Below, piece after piece: positions 26,887 to 36,200 of a stretch of 59,180 nt of DNA. Every line of letters begins with the position of its first letter. Position 1 is the first letter of the stretch. The translations under genes were made by a program, and so were the position numbers. The notes beneath the pieces were generated by a model. That model ran no database searches, had not been told where the DNA came from, and worked only from the letters and a program-made list of their open reading frames with translations. The stretch is from Candidatus Colinaster equi (GTDB taxonomy: Bacteria > Bacillota > Clostridia > Lachnospirales > Lachnospiraceae), in contig JAGHVF010000049.1 of the NCBI GenBank assembly GCA_018064425.1, positions 1 through 59,180 of the forward strand. The letters run 5' to 3'.

Positions 26887-27906
26887 ATGGCTTTATTTGA
26901 ATCATATGAAAGAAGAGAAGCTCAGATCCTTGCTAAGCTTAAGGAGTATGGCATCTCATCTATAGAAGAATGTAAAGAAATTACAGAGGCTGCAGGTATT
27001 GATGTATATCATCTTATCGAAGGTATTCAGCCAATCTGCTTTGAAAATGCAAAGTGGGCATACACAGTTGGTGCTGCTATTGCAATTAAGAAGAACTGTC
27101 GTAAGGCTGCTGATGCTGCAGCTGCAATCGGTGAAGGACTTCAGGCTTTCTGTATTCCGGGTTCCGTAGCAGATACACGTAAGGTTGGTCTTGGACATGG
27201 TAACCTTGGTAAGATGCTTCTTGAGGAAGAGACAGAGTGTTTTGCATTCCTTGCAGGTCACGAGTCATTTGCTGCTGCTGAGGGTGCTATCGGTATTGCT
27301 GAGAAGGCTAACAAGGTTCGTAAGACTCCTCTCAGAGTTATTCTTAACGGTCTTGGAAAGGATGCAGCTCAGATTATTTCTCGTATTAACGGTTTCACAT
27401 TTGTAGAGACAGAGTATGATCCATATACAAATACTGTAAAGGAAGTATCACGTAAGTGCTATTCTAAGGACGCTAATTCTCCACGTGCAAAGGTTAACTG
27501 TTATGGTGCCAACGATGTATGTGAAGGCGTTGCAATCATGTGGAAGGAAAATGTAGATGTTTCTATTACAGGTAACTCTACAAATCCTACAAGATTCCAG
27601 CATCCTGTTGCAGGAACATATAAGAAGGAGAGACTTGAGGCAGGTAAGAAGTACTTCTCAGTTGCTTCAGGTGGTGGTACAGGTCGTACACTTCATCCGG
27701 ATAACATGGCTGCAGGTCCTGCTTCTTACGGTATGACAGATACAATGGGACGTATGCATTCAGACGCACAGTTTGCAGGTTCTTCATCCGTTCCGGCTCA
27801 CGTAGAAATGATGGGTCTTATCGGCGCAGGTAACAACCCAATGGTTGGTATGACTGTTTCAACAGCTGTATCTATCGAGGAAGCTGCCAAGGCAGGTAAG
27901 TTCTAA
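26887..27906 (+). CDS. GGGtGRT family protein
   Basis: The 339-residue protein carries the motif that names its family, ASGGGTGRTLHPDNMAAG (about residues 257-275). Function is not known. Other visible conserved-looking stretches are GVAIMWKENVDVSITGNSTNPTRF in outline, the glycine-rich LGHGNLGKMLLEEETE and the C-terminal GLIGAGNNPMVGMTVST. It is predicted cytoplasmic with no membrane segment. GGAGGAGAGA gives a strong ribosome site, and codon use is strongly biased as in the upstream NifU-like gene. The two are followed by a strong terminator, so they form a two-gene unit. Confidence 0.88.
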   Translation: MALFESYERREAQILAKLKEYGISSIEECKEITEAAGIDVYHLIEGIQPICFENAKWAYTVGAAIAIKKNCRKAADAAAAIGEGLQAFCIPGSVADTRKVGLGHGNLGKMLLEEETECFAFLAGHESFAAAEGAIGIAEKANKVRKTPLRVILNGLGKDAAQIISRINGFTFVETEYDPYTNTVKEVSRKCYSKDANSPRAKVNCYGANDVCEGVAIMWKENVDVSITGNSTNPTRFQHPVAGTYKKERLEAGKKYFSVASGGGTGRTLHPDNMAAGPASYGMTDTMGRMHSDAQFAGSSSVPAHVEMMGLIGAGNNPMVGMTVSTAVSIEEAAKAGKF

Positions 27907-27938
27907 TATTTTTAGATATAATTATTTGTTATGAATTT

Positions 27939-27981
27939 GTGGCATTTCTTGCTATACTATAGTGAGAAATGCCACTTTTTT
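27939..27981 (+). terminator. Terminator of the NifU-like/GGGtGRT operon
   Basis: GTGGCATTTCT (27939-27949) pairs with AGAAATGCCAC (27965-27975), followed by six T residues. The loop contains TATACT, a possible -10 element for the next gene. Confidence 0.92.
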
Positions 27982-27993
27982 ATGGAGAAGAAT

Positions 27994-28602
27994 ATGAAAA
28001 ATACGAGTACAGCCGATGTTCAAAAGTTTCGTTATGATAGTGCTTTGGCAAAATATGTTGTAGATATTGATACTGATATTTTGGCCAATGAAATAGTTGT
28101 TGAATTATCTAAGGACGGTCAGACGGTAGAACTCTCATGTTCGCCAAACGATATTGATGATTTGAAAAGCGGCTTTTTTTATATAATTGACAAGGAAAGT
28201 CCGATACTTTCAAATATTTCCGATGAAATTGAACCTAAAGAAATGTGTGATGTAATGAATGAATTGCTGAATAGTTCGACATCTTTTAAGGAAACGGCAA
28301 ATATGCATTCGTCAGCTTTGTGCAAAGATGGTAAAATAATATATTTGGGTGAAGACATAAGCAGATTTTGCAGTATATGTAAAGCTATAGGGCGTTGCGT
28401 TAATATGAATGATATTCCGTCAAAATACTATTTGTGTACTACGGGTAGAATTAATTCAAATGTCGCAAATAAAATTGTTGATTCGGGAATAAAAAGGATT
28501 GTCAGCAAATCTGCAGTAACCGATAGAGCAATCGGAATTTTGAAAGAGAATAGTATCGACATATTTGGTTTTGCAAATTGCAGAGGGATAAATATGTATT
28601 AG
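27994..28602 (+). CDS. FdhD-like protein lacking the CxxC motif
   Basis: FdhD proteins pass sulfur to the molybdenum or tungsten cofactor of formate dehydrogenase. This 202-residue protein matches the family throughout: SPNDIDDLKSGFFY corresponds to the N-terminal block. HSSALCKDGKIIYLGEDISR matches HSAALCD...REDVGRH, and TTGRINSNVANKIVDSG, VSKSAVTDRAIG and GFANCRGINMY match the C-terminal half. The conserved CxxC that carries persulfide in E. coli FdhD, expected before the HSSAL block, is not there. Sulfur transfer by the known mechanism is therefore unlikely. ATG 27994 is preferred (GGAG 6 bases upstream); ATG 27982 is in frame. No formate dehydrogenase is in the window. Confidence 0.75.
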   Translation: MKNTSTADVQKFRYDSALAKYVVDIDTDILANEIVVELSKDGQTVELSCSPNDIDDLKSGFFYIIDKESPILSNISDEIEPKEMCDVMNELLNSSTSFKETANMHSSALCKDGKIIYLGEDISRFCSICKAIGRCVNMNDIPSKYYLCTTGRINSNVANKIVDSGIKRIVSKSAVTDRAIGILKENSIDIFGFANCRGINMY

Positions 28603-28688
28603 TATTAATTTTGATAGATAATATTTTGATATATCGAGTCATTGTAATATAACCTATGCTTATATGTAATATCACATACTATCATACG

Positions 28689-28717
28689 TTGACAAGCACT
28701 ATGCATATTGCTAAAAT
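28689..28717 (+). promoter_or_regulatory. Sigma-A promoter for ilvN-ilvC
   Basis: A perfect TTGACA (28689-28694), a 17-base spacer and TAAAAT (28712-28717) lie 45 bases before ilvN. The 160-base gap holds no T-box or other recognised leader. Confidence 0.88.
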
Positions 28718-28762
28718 AGGGCTTGTGAGTTGCAGATATGTGACGAATGGAAGGAATATCTA

Positions 28763-29269
28763 ATGAAAAGAAAAGTATTTCAGTTGCTTGTTGAGAACAA
28801 TTCAGGTGTACTTAGCAGAATATCCGGTTTATTTTCAAGAAGAGGATATAATATTGAAAGTATAACAGCAGGTGATACTGCTGACCCCAATATTACGAGA
28901 ATAACGATTGTTGCTACAGGTGATGATGAAGTGCTTGCTCAGATTGAAAAGCAGGTTGCAAAGCTTGTAGATGTGCGTGATATCAGAGAGCTTAAGCCTG
29001 ATGTAAGTGTCTACAGAGAATTGGCATTAATCAAAGTAAGAGTGGAGGCAAAAGACCGACCGGAACTCATTTCTCTTACAGATGTTTTTAGAGCAAATGT
29101 TGTAGATGTTGCAAAAGATGGATTGATTATTGAAATAACGGGTAATCAAGGCAAGATTAATGCATTCCTTAAATTGATTGACGGATATGAAATTCTTGAA
29201 ATTGCACGTACAGGTATAGCCGGACTTAGAAGAGGAACGGATGATATTGTTTATCCGGTAGTGAATTAG
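28763..29269 (+). CDS. ilvN: Acetolactate synthase, small (regulatory) subunit, copy 1
   Basis: This subunit activates the large subunit and confers valine feedback. The 168-residue protein has an N-terminal ACT domain (FQLLVENNSGVLSRISGLFSRRGYNIESI in outline) and a C-terminal domain ending IARTGIAGLRRG. ATG 28763 is chosen because GGAAGGA (28749-28755) is 7 bases upstream; an in-frame TTG at 28730 is before that site. It is followed by ilvC. Its large subunit is probably the ilvB at 5.6-7.3 kb, as a second ilvB-ilvN pair is self-contained. Confidence 0.93.
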   Translation: MKRKVFQLLVENNSGVLSRISGLFSRRGYNIESITAGDTADPNITRITIVATGDDEVLAQIEKQVAKLVDVRDIRELKPDVSVYRELALIKVRVEAKDRPELISLTDVFRANVVDVAKDGLIIEITGNQGKINAFLKLIDGYEILEIARTGIAGLRRGTDDIVYPVVN

Positions 29270-29331
29270 TTTGTTTTGCCTGCGTGCGCTGGGCAAACAA
29301 TTTCGTTTACACGCATGTAAGCATAAAATAA

Positions 29332-30390
<1,059 letters not shown>

Positions 30391-30399
30391 TTACATTTG

Positions 30400-30429
30400 G
30401 CGAGAGCATTTTAGTGCTCTCGCTTTTTT
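30400..30429 (+). terminator. Terminator of ilvN-ilvC
   Basis: GCGAGAGCA (30400-30408) pairs with TGCTCTCGC (30415-30423), followed by six T residues. Confidence 0.93.
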
Positions 30430-30483
30430 ATATTCTGAATTGTTAGAAAAAATAAAATAAATATAGCATACCGACAGTTTTTA

Positions 30484-30492
30484 TGTTAGAAT
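30484..30492 (+). promoter_or_regulatory. Extended -10 promoter for the STAS gene
   Basis: TGTTAGAAT (TGn plus TAGAAT) lies 29 bases before the start, with an AGGAGG site at 30509-30514 in between. The gene is flanked by terminators, so it needs its own promoter. Confidence 0.6.
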
Positions 30493-30521
30493 AACTATAG
30501 TTTTTGTAGGAGGTAGTTAAT

Positions 30522-30818
30522 ATGACTATTGATGTGAATAAGAATGGTAATGCTACAACTGTTGCGTTGACAGGAAGGCTTGATACTACTACAGCACCGG
30601 AACTCGAGGCAAAGCTTAAGACTGAGATGGATGGATGCACAGAGCTTGTTTTTGATTTTACAGGACTTGAGTATGTATCTTCAGCCGGATTGAGAGTTCT
30701 TCTTGCAGCTCAGAAGACAATGAACAAGCAGGGAAATATGGTTATTAAGAATGTTGATTCTTCAATTATGGAAGTTTTTGAGATAACCGGTTTTGTAGAC
30801 ATTCTCACAATTGAGTAA
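30522..30818 (+). CDS. STAS-domain anti-sigma factor antagonist
   Basis: The 98-residue protein is a single STAS domain of the SpoIIAA/RsbV type. It has LTGRLDTTTAPELEAKL at the N-terminus and the phosphorylation-site region FTGLEYVSSAGLRVLL, where the Ser in SSAG is the expected target of a partner kinase. Such proteins release a sigma factor or another target from an RsbW/SpoIIAB-like kinase when unphosphorylated. An RsbW-like kinase is at 42.7 kb; whether they are partners is inference. It is monocistronic, between two strong terminators, with its own promoter. Confidence 0.92.
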   Translation: MTIDVNKNGNATTVALTGRLDTTTAPELEAKLKTEMDGCTELVFDFTGLEYVSSAGLRVLLAAQKTMNKQGNMVIKNVDSSIMEVFEITGFVDILTIE

Positions 30819-30830
30819 TTTTGAATAATT

Positions 30831-30866
30831 AATAGCCTTAAGGTTGTACCTTAAGGCTATTTTTTT
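30831..30866 (+). terminator. Terminator of the STAS gene
   Basis: A 14-bp perfect stem (AATAGCCTTAAGGT, 30831-30844, with 30848-30861) and a 3-base loop precede T residues to 30866. The stem could also terminate the opposing lipoprotein gene. Confidence 0.95.
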
Positions 30867-30898
30867 GAGCATTTTCGAATTGAAATAATTGATATTGA

Positions 30899-31417
30899 TT
30901 ATTCGTTGTTTATATCACCGGCACTATCAGTGACCGGTGTAAAATCATAGGCATTTTCTTCTGTTACCGATATATCATCGTCTGTTGGCATTTCACCTTG
31001 CAGTAGCAGGGAGATATAGTTTACGCGCTTCATGGCACGTGAATAGTTTTCATTTGCGGCATCGAGTATACTGTCATTCAGTTCTGAGCCTGAATAGTAA
31101 TCTGTATACATTCGGACGGCTGCTTTCATATATTCATATGCTTCATATCCCAATTCTTTATTGCTTGCAAATTCTTTAGGAACATTCATTTCGGATAAGA
31201 ATTTGAATTCAGCCTCCATATCATTTAAAAGTGAAAGCATTTCATCAGTTGAGCTGTCACTGTTTGTATCTATGGCTTCCATTGATTCTTTTAGCCCTGA
31301 CATGTTTTCACAAAATAGAGACATATCGTTATTATATTGTTCTAATTCGGGATTACTGCATGCCGTGAAAAAGCATAAGCAAAGTATAGTTGTAAATATT
31401 ATATTTATTTTTTTCAT
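30899..31417 (-). CDS. Small lipoprotein of unknown function
   Basis: The 172-residue protein starts MKKINIIFTTILCLCFFTAC, a short positively charged signal with the lipobox Cys at residue 20, so it should be lipid-anchored on the outer face of the membrane. The mature part is acidic and predicted largely helical, with no motif I recognise. ATG 31417 is preferred because AGGA lies 7 bases upstream on the minus strand; an in-frame TTG at 31435 precedes that site. It is transcribed divergently from metH with a shared promoter region. Confidence 0.82.
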   Translation of the reverse strand: MKKINIIFTTILCLCFFTACSNPELEQYNNDMSLFCENMSGLKESMEAIDTNSDSSTDEMLSLLNDMEAEFKFLSEMNVPKEFASNKELGYEAYEYMKAAVRMYTDYYSGSELNDSILDAANENYSRAMKRVNYISLLLQGEMPTDDDISVTEENAYDFTPVTDSAGDINNE

Positions 31418-31472
31418 ACTTGTTCCTACTTTCAATGTCCTCTATTTCGTAATTTATCATATTTTGTATTGG

Positions 31473-31503
31473 TTGGCAATTTGTAATCAGTATGTGGTAT
31501 AAT
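31473..31503 (+). promoter_or_regulatory. Promoter for metH
   Basis: TGGTATAAT (TGn plus consensus TATAAT at 31498-31503) has TTGGCA (31473-31478) 19 bases before the -10. On the minus strand TATGAT (31456-31461) could serve the lipoprotein gene. Confidence 0.65.
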
Positions 31504-31532
31504 AACAAAAGTATGATGAAAATAGGAGTAGT

Positions 31533-31547
31533 ATGCCATATTGGTAA
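31533..31547 (+). CDS. Four-codon leader ORF (MPYW) before metH
   Basis: AGGAG (31524-31528), the best ribosome site in this gap, serves ATG-CCA-TAT-TGG-TAA rather than metH. The metH ATG lies 6 bases after this stop, in the same frame, with no good site of its own. Translation of metH may depend on termination and restart. A product of four residues is not expected to be a functional protein. Confidence 0.4.
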   Translation: MPYW

Positions 31548-31553
31548 AGAGAA

Positions 31554-34013
31554 ATGACTAGAGAAGCATTTGAGAAATTATTAAATAATAAAATTGTATA
31601 TCTTGATGGAGCAATGGGATCTAATTTACAAAAGAAAGGTATGCTGCAAGGTGTGTGCCCGGAACAATGGATTCTCGATAATGAAGATATATTGACAGAT
31701 TTGCTGACAGAATATGTGCAGGCAGGATCGGATATTATATATGCTCCGACTTTTACGGCAAACAGAATAAAACTTGCCGAATATGGACTGGCTGATAGCA
31801 TTGGTAAGATAAATACTCGCATTGTTGAATTGGCTAAAATTGCCGCAGATTCCGTAAAAGACAGAAAAGTCTATGTTGCAGGTGATGTGACAATGACCGG
31901 AAGACAGCTTTCACCAATGGGTGATATGGATTTTGAAGAATTAATTGATGTTTATAAAGAGCAAATAAAGATATTGGCTGATGCGGGAGCGGATTTGCTG
32001 ATTATCGAGACAATGATGAGCTTGCAGGAAGCGAGAGCTGCGGTGATTGCCGCAAAGGAGACTTGTGATTTACCGATAATGGTAACATTGTCATTTAATG
32101 AGGATGGTCGAACATTGTACGGAACAGATCCGTTAACGGCTGTGAATGTGCTGGAACATCTCGGTGTGGCTGCTGTTGGCGCAAATTGTTCGACAGGCCC
32201 CAAAGATATGGCAAAGATTATATCAATTATGGCCGGTCATTCACGTATACCGATTATTGCAAAACCCAATGCAGGGATTCCTATGTTGGATGCTAACGGA
32301 GAGACAGTATATAATAATACACCTGATAATTTTGCAAATGAAATGGAATTATTGGTCGGTGCCGGAGCAACATTGTTAGGTGGTTGTTGCGGAACGAATC
32401 CGGAATATATAAAAGCTACCGTGAAGAAAGGCTTTGCGCCTGCGGCCATTTCCAAGGATGTTGACAGATACTTCCTATCAAGTGAGAGGATGACGGTTGA
32501 TTTTTCATTGGATGACAGCTTTGTCATTATTGGCGAGAGAATTAATCCAACAGGAAAGAAGCAATTCCAGGCAGAATTAAGGGAAGGTAATATTGATAGG
32601 GCAATAGAATTTGCCGAAGAACAGGAAGCGAACGGCGCAAAGATTTTGGATGTCAACTTGGGAATGGGTGGCATCGATGAAAAGGCAACTCTTTTGCGAG
32701 TGTGCGATGAATTGCAAACGGTGACGAATCTTCCGTTGTGTATAGATTCAAGTCATACATCTGTAATTGAAGCTGCACTTAGGAGATATCCCGGAAGAGC
32801 ACTTATTAATTCAATATCTTATGAATCGGCAAAGGTGGATAAACTGCTTCCGATTGCCGCTAAATATGGTGCAGCATTTATTTTATTACCTTTATCGGAT
32901 GCGGGATTGCCACAGAACAACGAAGAGAAGATTGATATAATTAATAAGATTTATGACAAGGCTGTCACATTTGGCTTTAATAAAAACGACATTGTTGTTG
33001 ATGGCCTGGTAACTACCGTTGGAGCTAATCCAAATGCTGCTGTAGAAACATTGGAGACAATACGATATTGTAAAGAACATGGATTTGCAACTACATGTGG
33101 TTTGTCGAATATTTCTTTCGGATTACCGGAAAGAGGTAATATCAATGCAGCATTTTTGGCAATGGCAATTGAAGCAGGACTTACAATGGCTATCGCCAAT
33201 CCTAATCAGAATTTGCTAATGAATATAGCTTTGTCATGTGATTTACTTCGCGCAAAAAGTGATGCGGCACTTCGATATATTGATAGAATGAATGCATTGA
33301 GCGAGGCCGGGTTAACAACAGGTAACGGAAATGTCTCACTCAAAAATATAGAAGCAAAGAAAGAGCAGACGCAAGCAAAGGATTCGTTAAGCGAATTAAA
33401 GGAAGCGGTATTAAAAGGTCAAAAAAACAGAATATGTGATATTACAAGAAAATGTCTCGATGAAGGACATGATGCTAAGGATTTGCTTAATAATGTTTTG
33501 ATCACGGCAATTAATGAAGTAGGCGACTATTTTGAGATGGGCAAATACTTTTTGCCGCAACTTATCAATTCAGCCGGAGCAATGAAGTCTTCAATTGAAG
33601 TGTTGGAGCCGTTTCTTGCAACTGACAGTAACAGTGATGAAGTACATACGGTAGTGATTGCAACTGTTGCAGGTGATATTCATGATATTGGCAAGAATTT
33701 GGTGGCATTGATGCTAAAGAATTATGGTTTTAATGTAATTGATTTGGGCAAAGATGTTGACAGAAAAGTGATAATTGATACGGCGATAAGAGAGAATGCA
33801 CAGATAATTGCATTGTCGGCATTGATGACAACAACAATGAAAGAGATGGACGAAGTAATTAAGGAGTGCAAGAAAGCCGGTTGTAATGCAAAAGTGGTTA
33901 TCGGAGGAGCGGTCACAACCAGTGAGTATGCTGACGAAATAGGGGCAGACGGTTACAGTAAGGATGCTGCCGATTGTGTAAAGACATGTAAGAGATTGCT
34001 AAATATTCTGTAG
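31554..34013 (+). CDS. metH: Cobalamin-dependent methionine synthase without the activation domain
   Basis: The enzyme methylates homocysteine from methyltetrahydrofolate. The 819-residue protein has a homocysteine-binding domain (about 1-290; zinc cysteines in GANCSTG and GGCCGTNPEY), a pterin-binding domain (about 310-600; IGERINPTGKK, DVNLGMGG) and a B12 module (about 620-819) with cobalamin ligand motif DIHDIGKN. The C-terminal SAM-dependent reactivation domain of E. coli MetH is missing, as in many clostridial enzymes where it may be a separate protein; none is seen here. It ends 21 bases before ilvB copy 2. No cobalamin or SAM riboswitch is visible upstream. Confidence 0.93.
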   Translation: MTREAFEKLLNNKIVYLDGAMGSNLQKKGMLQGVCPEQWILDNEDILTDLLTEYVQAGSDIIYAPTFTANRIKLAEYGLADSIGKINTRIVELAKIAADSVKDRKVYVAGDVTMTGRQLSPMGDMDFEELIDVYKEQIKILADAGADLLIIETMMSLQEARAAVIAAKETCDLPIMVTLSFNEDGRTLYGTDPLTAVNVLEHLGVAAVGANCSTGPKDMAKIISIMAGHSRIPIIAKPNAGIPMLDANGETVYNNTPDNFANEMELLVGAGATLLGGCCGTNPEYIKATVKKGFAPAAISKDVDRYFLSSERMTVDFSLDDSFVIIGERINPTGKKQFQAELREGNIDRAIEFAEEQEANGAKILDVNLGMGGIDEKATLLRVCDELQTVTNLPLCIDSSHTSVIEAALRRYPGRALINSISYESAKVDKLLPIAAKYGAAFILLPLSDAGLPQNNEEKIDIINKIYDKAVTFGFNKNDIVVDGLVTTVGANPNAAVETLETIRYCKEHGFATTCGLSNISFGLPERGNINAAFLAMAIEAGLTMAIANPNQNLLMNIALSCDLLRAKSDAALRYIDRMNALSEAGLTTGNGNVSLKNIEAKKEQTQAKDSLSELKEAVLKGQKNRICDITRKCLDEGHDAKDLLNNVLITAINEVGDYFEMGKYFLPQLINSAGAMKSSIEVLEPFLATDSNSDEVHTVVIATVAGDIHDIGKNLVALMLKNYGFNVIDLGKDVDRKVIIDTAIRENAQIIALSALMTTTMKEMDEVIKECKKAGCNAKVVIGGAVTTSEYADEIGADGYSKDAADCVKTCKRLLNIL

Positions 34014-34034
34014 AGGATAAGAGGAGAATATATT

Positions 34035-35657
34035 ATGAATGGTGCAGATATAATGGTTAAATGCCTTGAAGCGGAAGGCATAAAGGATATATTTGGATAT
34101 CCGGGAGTTGCAATAGCTCCTTTTTACAATAGTATATATGAGTCAAATATCCGAAGCGTTTTGGTTAGAACAGAACAGAGCAGTGCGCATGCTGCCAGTG
34201 GATATGCCAGAGCAAATAATAATGAAAAACCCGGAGTATGTGCCGTAACATCCGGCCCGGGTGCAACTAATCTTATTACGGGTATTGCGACTGCGTTTGC
34301 AGACAGTATTCCGCTTGTTTGTATCACAGGACAAGTTAATTCCGAACTTTTGGGTAGTGATGTTTTTCAGGAAGCTGATATAACAGGTGCATGCGAATCC
34401 TTTGTTAAATACTCATATTTGGTTAAGGATGTTACCGATTTACCCAGAGTATTTAAGGAGGCGTTTCATGTTGCATCAACAGGAAGAAAAGGTCCTGTGT
34501 TAATTGATGTTCCGATTGATGTTCAACAGGCAACAGTGAAGAACTTCAAGTATCCGGAGGGCGTTAATATGCGTACATATAAGCCTGCCAGTAAGGGCAA
34601 CGCCATTCAGATAAAGAAAGTTATTGGTGAATTATCAAAAGCAAAGCGCCCTATAATTTGTGCCGGCGGTGGAGTACTTTTGGGAAAAGGTAAGAAGGAA
34701 CTTTTGGATTTTGCCGAAAAACATAGTATTCCCATTGTCACAACAATGATGGGTATCGGAGTCGTTCCGACCAATCATAATCTCTGTTTTGGAATGGTTG
34801 GCAATAACGGAAAAGCGTATGCTAACAGAGCGATGAATGAAGCTGATTTGATAATTATGGTCGGAGCAAGAGTGGCAGACAGAGCTGTTAGTCAGCCTGA
34901 TCTTATTACAAAAGACAAAGTGCTTATTCATATTGATATTGATACAGCTGAAATTGGCAAAAATGCAGGTCCGACGATTCCGCTTGTAGGAGATGCAAAG
35001 GTGATATTTGCTGATTTACTTGAGATGGAATTGGAAGCAAATTATAGTGAATGGATTGATAAATTAAACGAATACAAGAAGGAGATGGCAAGAGTAAGAA
35101 AACCGAATCCGGAATATGTAGATCCTGCAGAATTTATTAAAACACTCAGTTCAAAAATGGATGATGAAAGTATATACATTGCGGATGTCGGACAGAATCA
35201 AATATGGTCATGCGACAATGTGTGCGTCAGAAACGGTAAATTTATGACAACAGGCGGCATGGGAACAATGGGATATTCTATTCCGGCTGCTATTGGTGCA
35301 AAACTTGGCAGATGTGAAAGACAAGTTGTTGCAGTGTGCGGCGACGGATCCTTTCAGATGAGTATGTGTGAATTGGCTACGGCAAAACAACATAATATAC
35401 CTGTTAAGGTTGTTGTATTGTCTAACGGCTATTTGGGAATGGTTCGTGAATATCAACATTTTACTTACAATGACCAGTATTCGGTTGTTGAACTGAAGGG
35501 CAATCCGGATCTTGAAAAGCTTAGTGCTGCATATGATATCCCGTTTATTCGAGTAACGAAAACAGATGAGATAGAGAATGCAATTGATAAGTTTTTAGCA
35601 TCAGATGAAAGCTATATCATGGAGGCAGTTATTGATCCGATGGATATTGTAAGATAG
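34035..35657 (+). CDS. ilvB: Acetolactate synthase large subunit homologue, copy 2
   Basis: The 540-residue ThDP enzyme is clearly related to, but diverged from, copy 1 at 5.6 kb. The catalytic Glu is in RTEQSSAHAASGYAR, and SGPGATNLITG, the flavin/ThDP central domain and GDGSFQMSMCELATA are intact. It lacks the short C-terminal tail of copy 1. It is followed after 16 bases by a matching small subunit, which argues for a true acetolactate synthase rather than another ThDP carboligase. Two isozymes may differ in feedback control. Co-location with metH is probably in one transcript. Confidence 0.88.
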   Translation: MNGADIMVKCLEAEGIKDIFGYPGVAIAPFYNSIYESNIRSVLVRTEQSSAHAASGYARANNNEKPGVCAVTSGPGATNLITGIATAFADSIPLVCITGQVNSELLGSDVFQEADITGACESFVKYSYLVKDVTDLPRVFKEAFHVASTGRKGPVLIDVPIDVQQATVKNFKYPEGVNMRTYKPASKGNAIQIKKVIGELSKAKRPIICAGGGVLLGKGKKELLDFAEKHSIPIVTTMMGIGVVPTNHNLCFGMVGNNGKAYANRAMNEADLIIMVGARVADRAVSQPDLITKDKVLIHIDIDTAEIGKNAGPTIPLVGDAKVIFADLLEMELEANYSEWIDKLNEYKKEMARVRKPNPEYVDPAEFIKTLSSKMDDESIYIADVGQNQIWSCDNVCVRNGKFMTTGGMGTMGYSIPAAIGAKLGRCERQVVAVCGDGSFQMSMCELATAKQHNIPVKVVVLSNGYLGMVREYQHFTYNDQYSVVELKGNPDLEKLSAAYDIPFIRVTKTDEIENAIDKFLASDESYIMEAVIDPMDIVR

Positions 35658-35673
35658 AGGAGATTAAGACGTA

Positions 35674-36162
35674 ATGAAAAGAATCTATTCAGTGCTTGTA
35701 GAGAACAGATCGGGTGTATTGATGAAGGTTGCCGGATTGTTCTCAAGAAGAAGCTATAATATTGACAGCCTGGCTGTCGGAGAAACGGAGAATAGTGATG
35801 TTTCGTGCATTACTGTTGTAAGCTCGGGAGATAATAGAACACTTGAGCAGATTGAAAAACAGCTAAATAAAAAGTTGGATGTTATCAAAGTAAAAACCTT
35901 TGATGAGATACACAGTGTCAATTTGGAACTTATGCTTGTCAAGGTAAAATATAATCGCGGCAATAGACGTGATATTATGGAAAATTGCGATATATGCGGA
36001 GCAAAAATCGTGGATATGAGCAATAACCAAATGATAATTCAAGTGTGTGATACTCCTGAGAGAACGGCAATGTTTTTAAAGATGCTTAAAGGCATTAGCA
36101 TACTTGAGGTTGCGAGAACAGGTACGTTGGCATTACCAAAATGCATTGAGAGCGATATATAG
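35674..36162 (+). CDS. ilvN: Acetolactate synthase small subunit homologue, copy 2
   Basis: The 162-residue protein has the ACT domain (VLVENRSGVLMKVAGLFSRR in outline, then SYNIDSLAVGETE) and the second domain ending EVARTGTLALPK. It is the natural partner of the large subunit directly upstream. GGAG precedes the start. Its last codons (Ser-Asp-Ile-stop) lie inside a 10-bp tandem repeat, so changes in repeat number would alter the C-terminus. Confidence 0.9.
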   Translation: MKRIYSVLVENRSGVLMKVAGLFSRRSYNIDSLAVGETENSDVSCITVVSSGDNRTLEQIEKQLNKKLDVIKVKTFDEIHSVNLELMLVKVKYNRGNRRDIMENCDICGAKIVDMSNNQMIIQVCDTPERTAMFLKMLKGISILEVARTGTLALPKCIESDI

Positions 36163-36190
36163 TGATATATAGTGATATATGGTGATATAT
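36151..36190 (+). repeat. 10-bp tandem repeat at the ilvN/alarmone-synthetase junction
   Basis: Four near-identical decamers (AGCGATATAT, AGTGATATAT twice, GGTGATATAT) run head to tail and degenerate at 36191-36200. They cover the ilvN stop codon and end 10 bases before the next start. Confidence 0.85.
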
Positions 36191-36200
36191 AGGTATAGAT

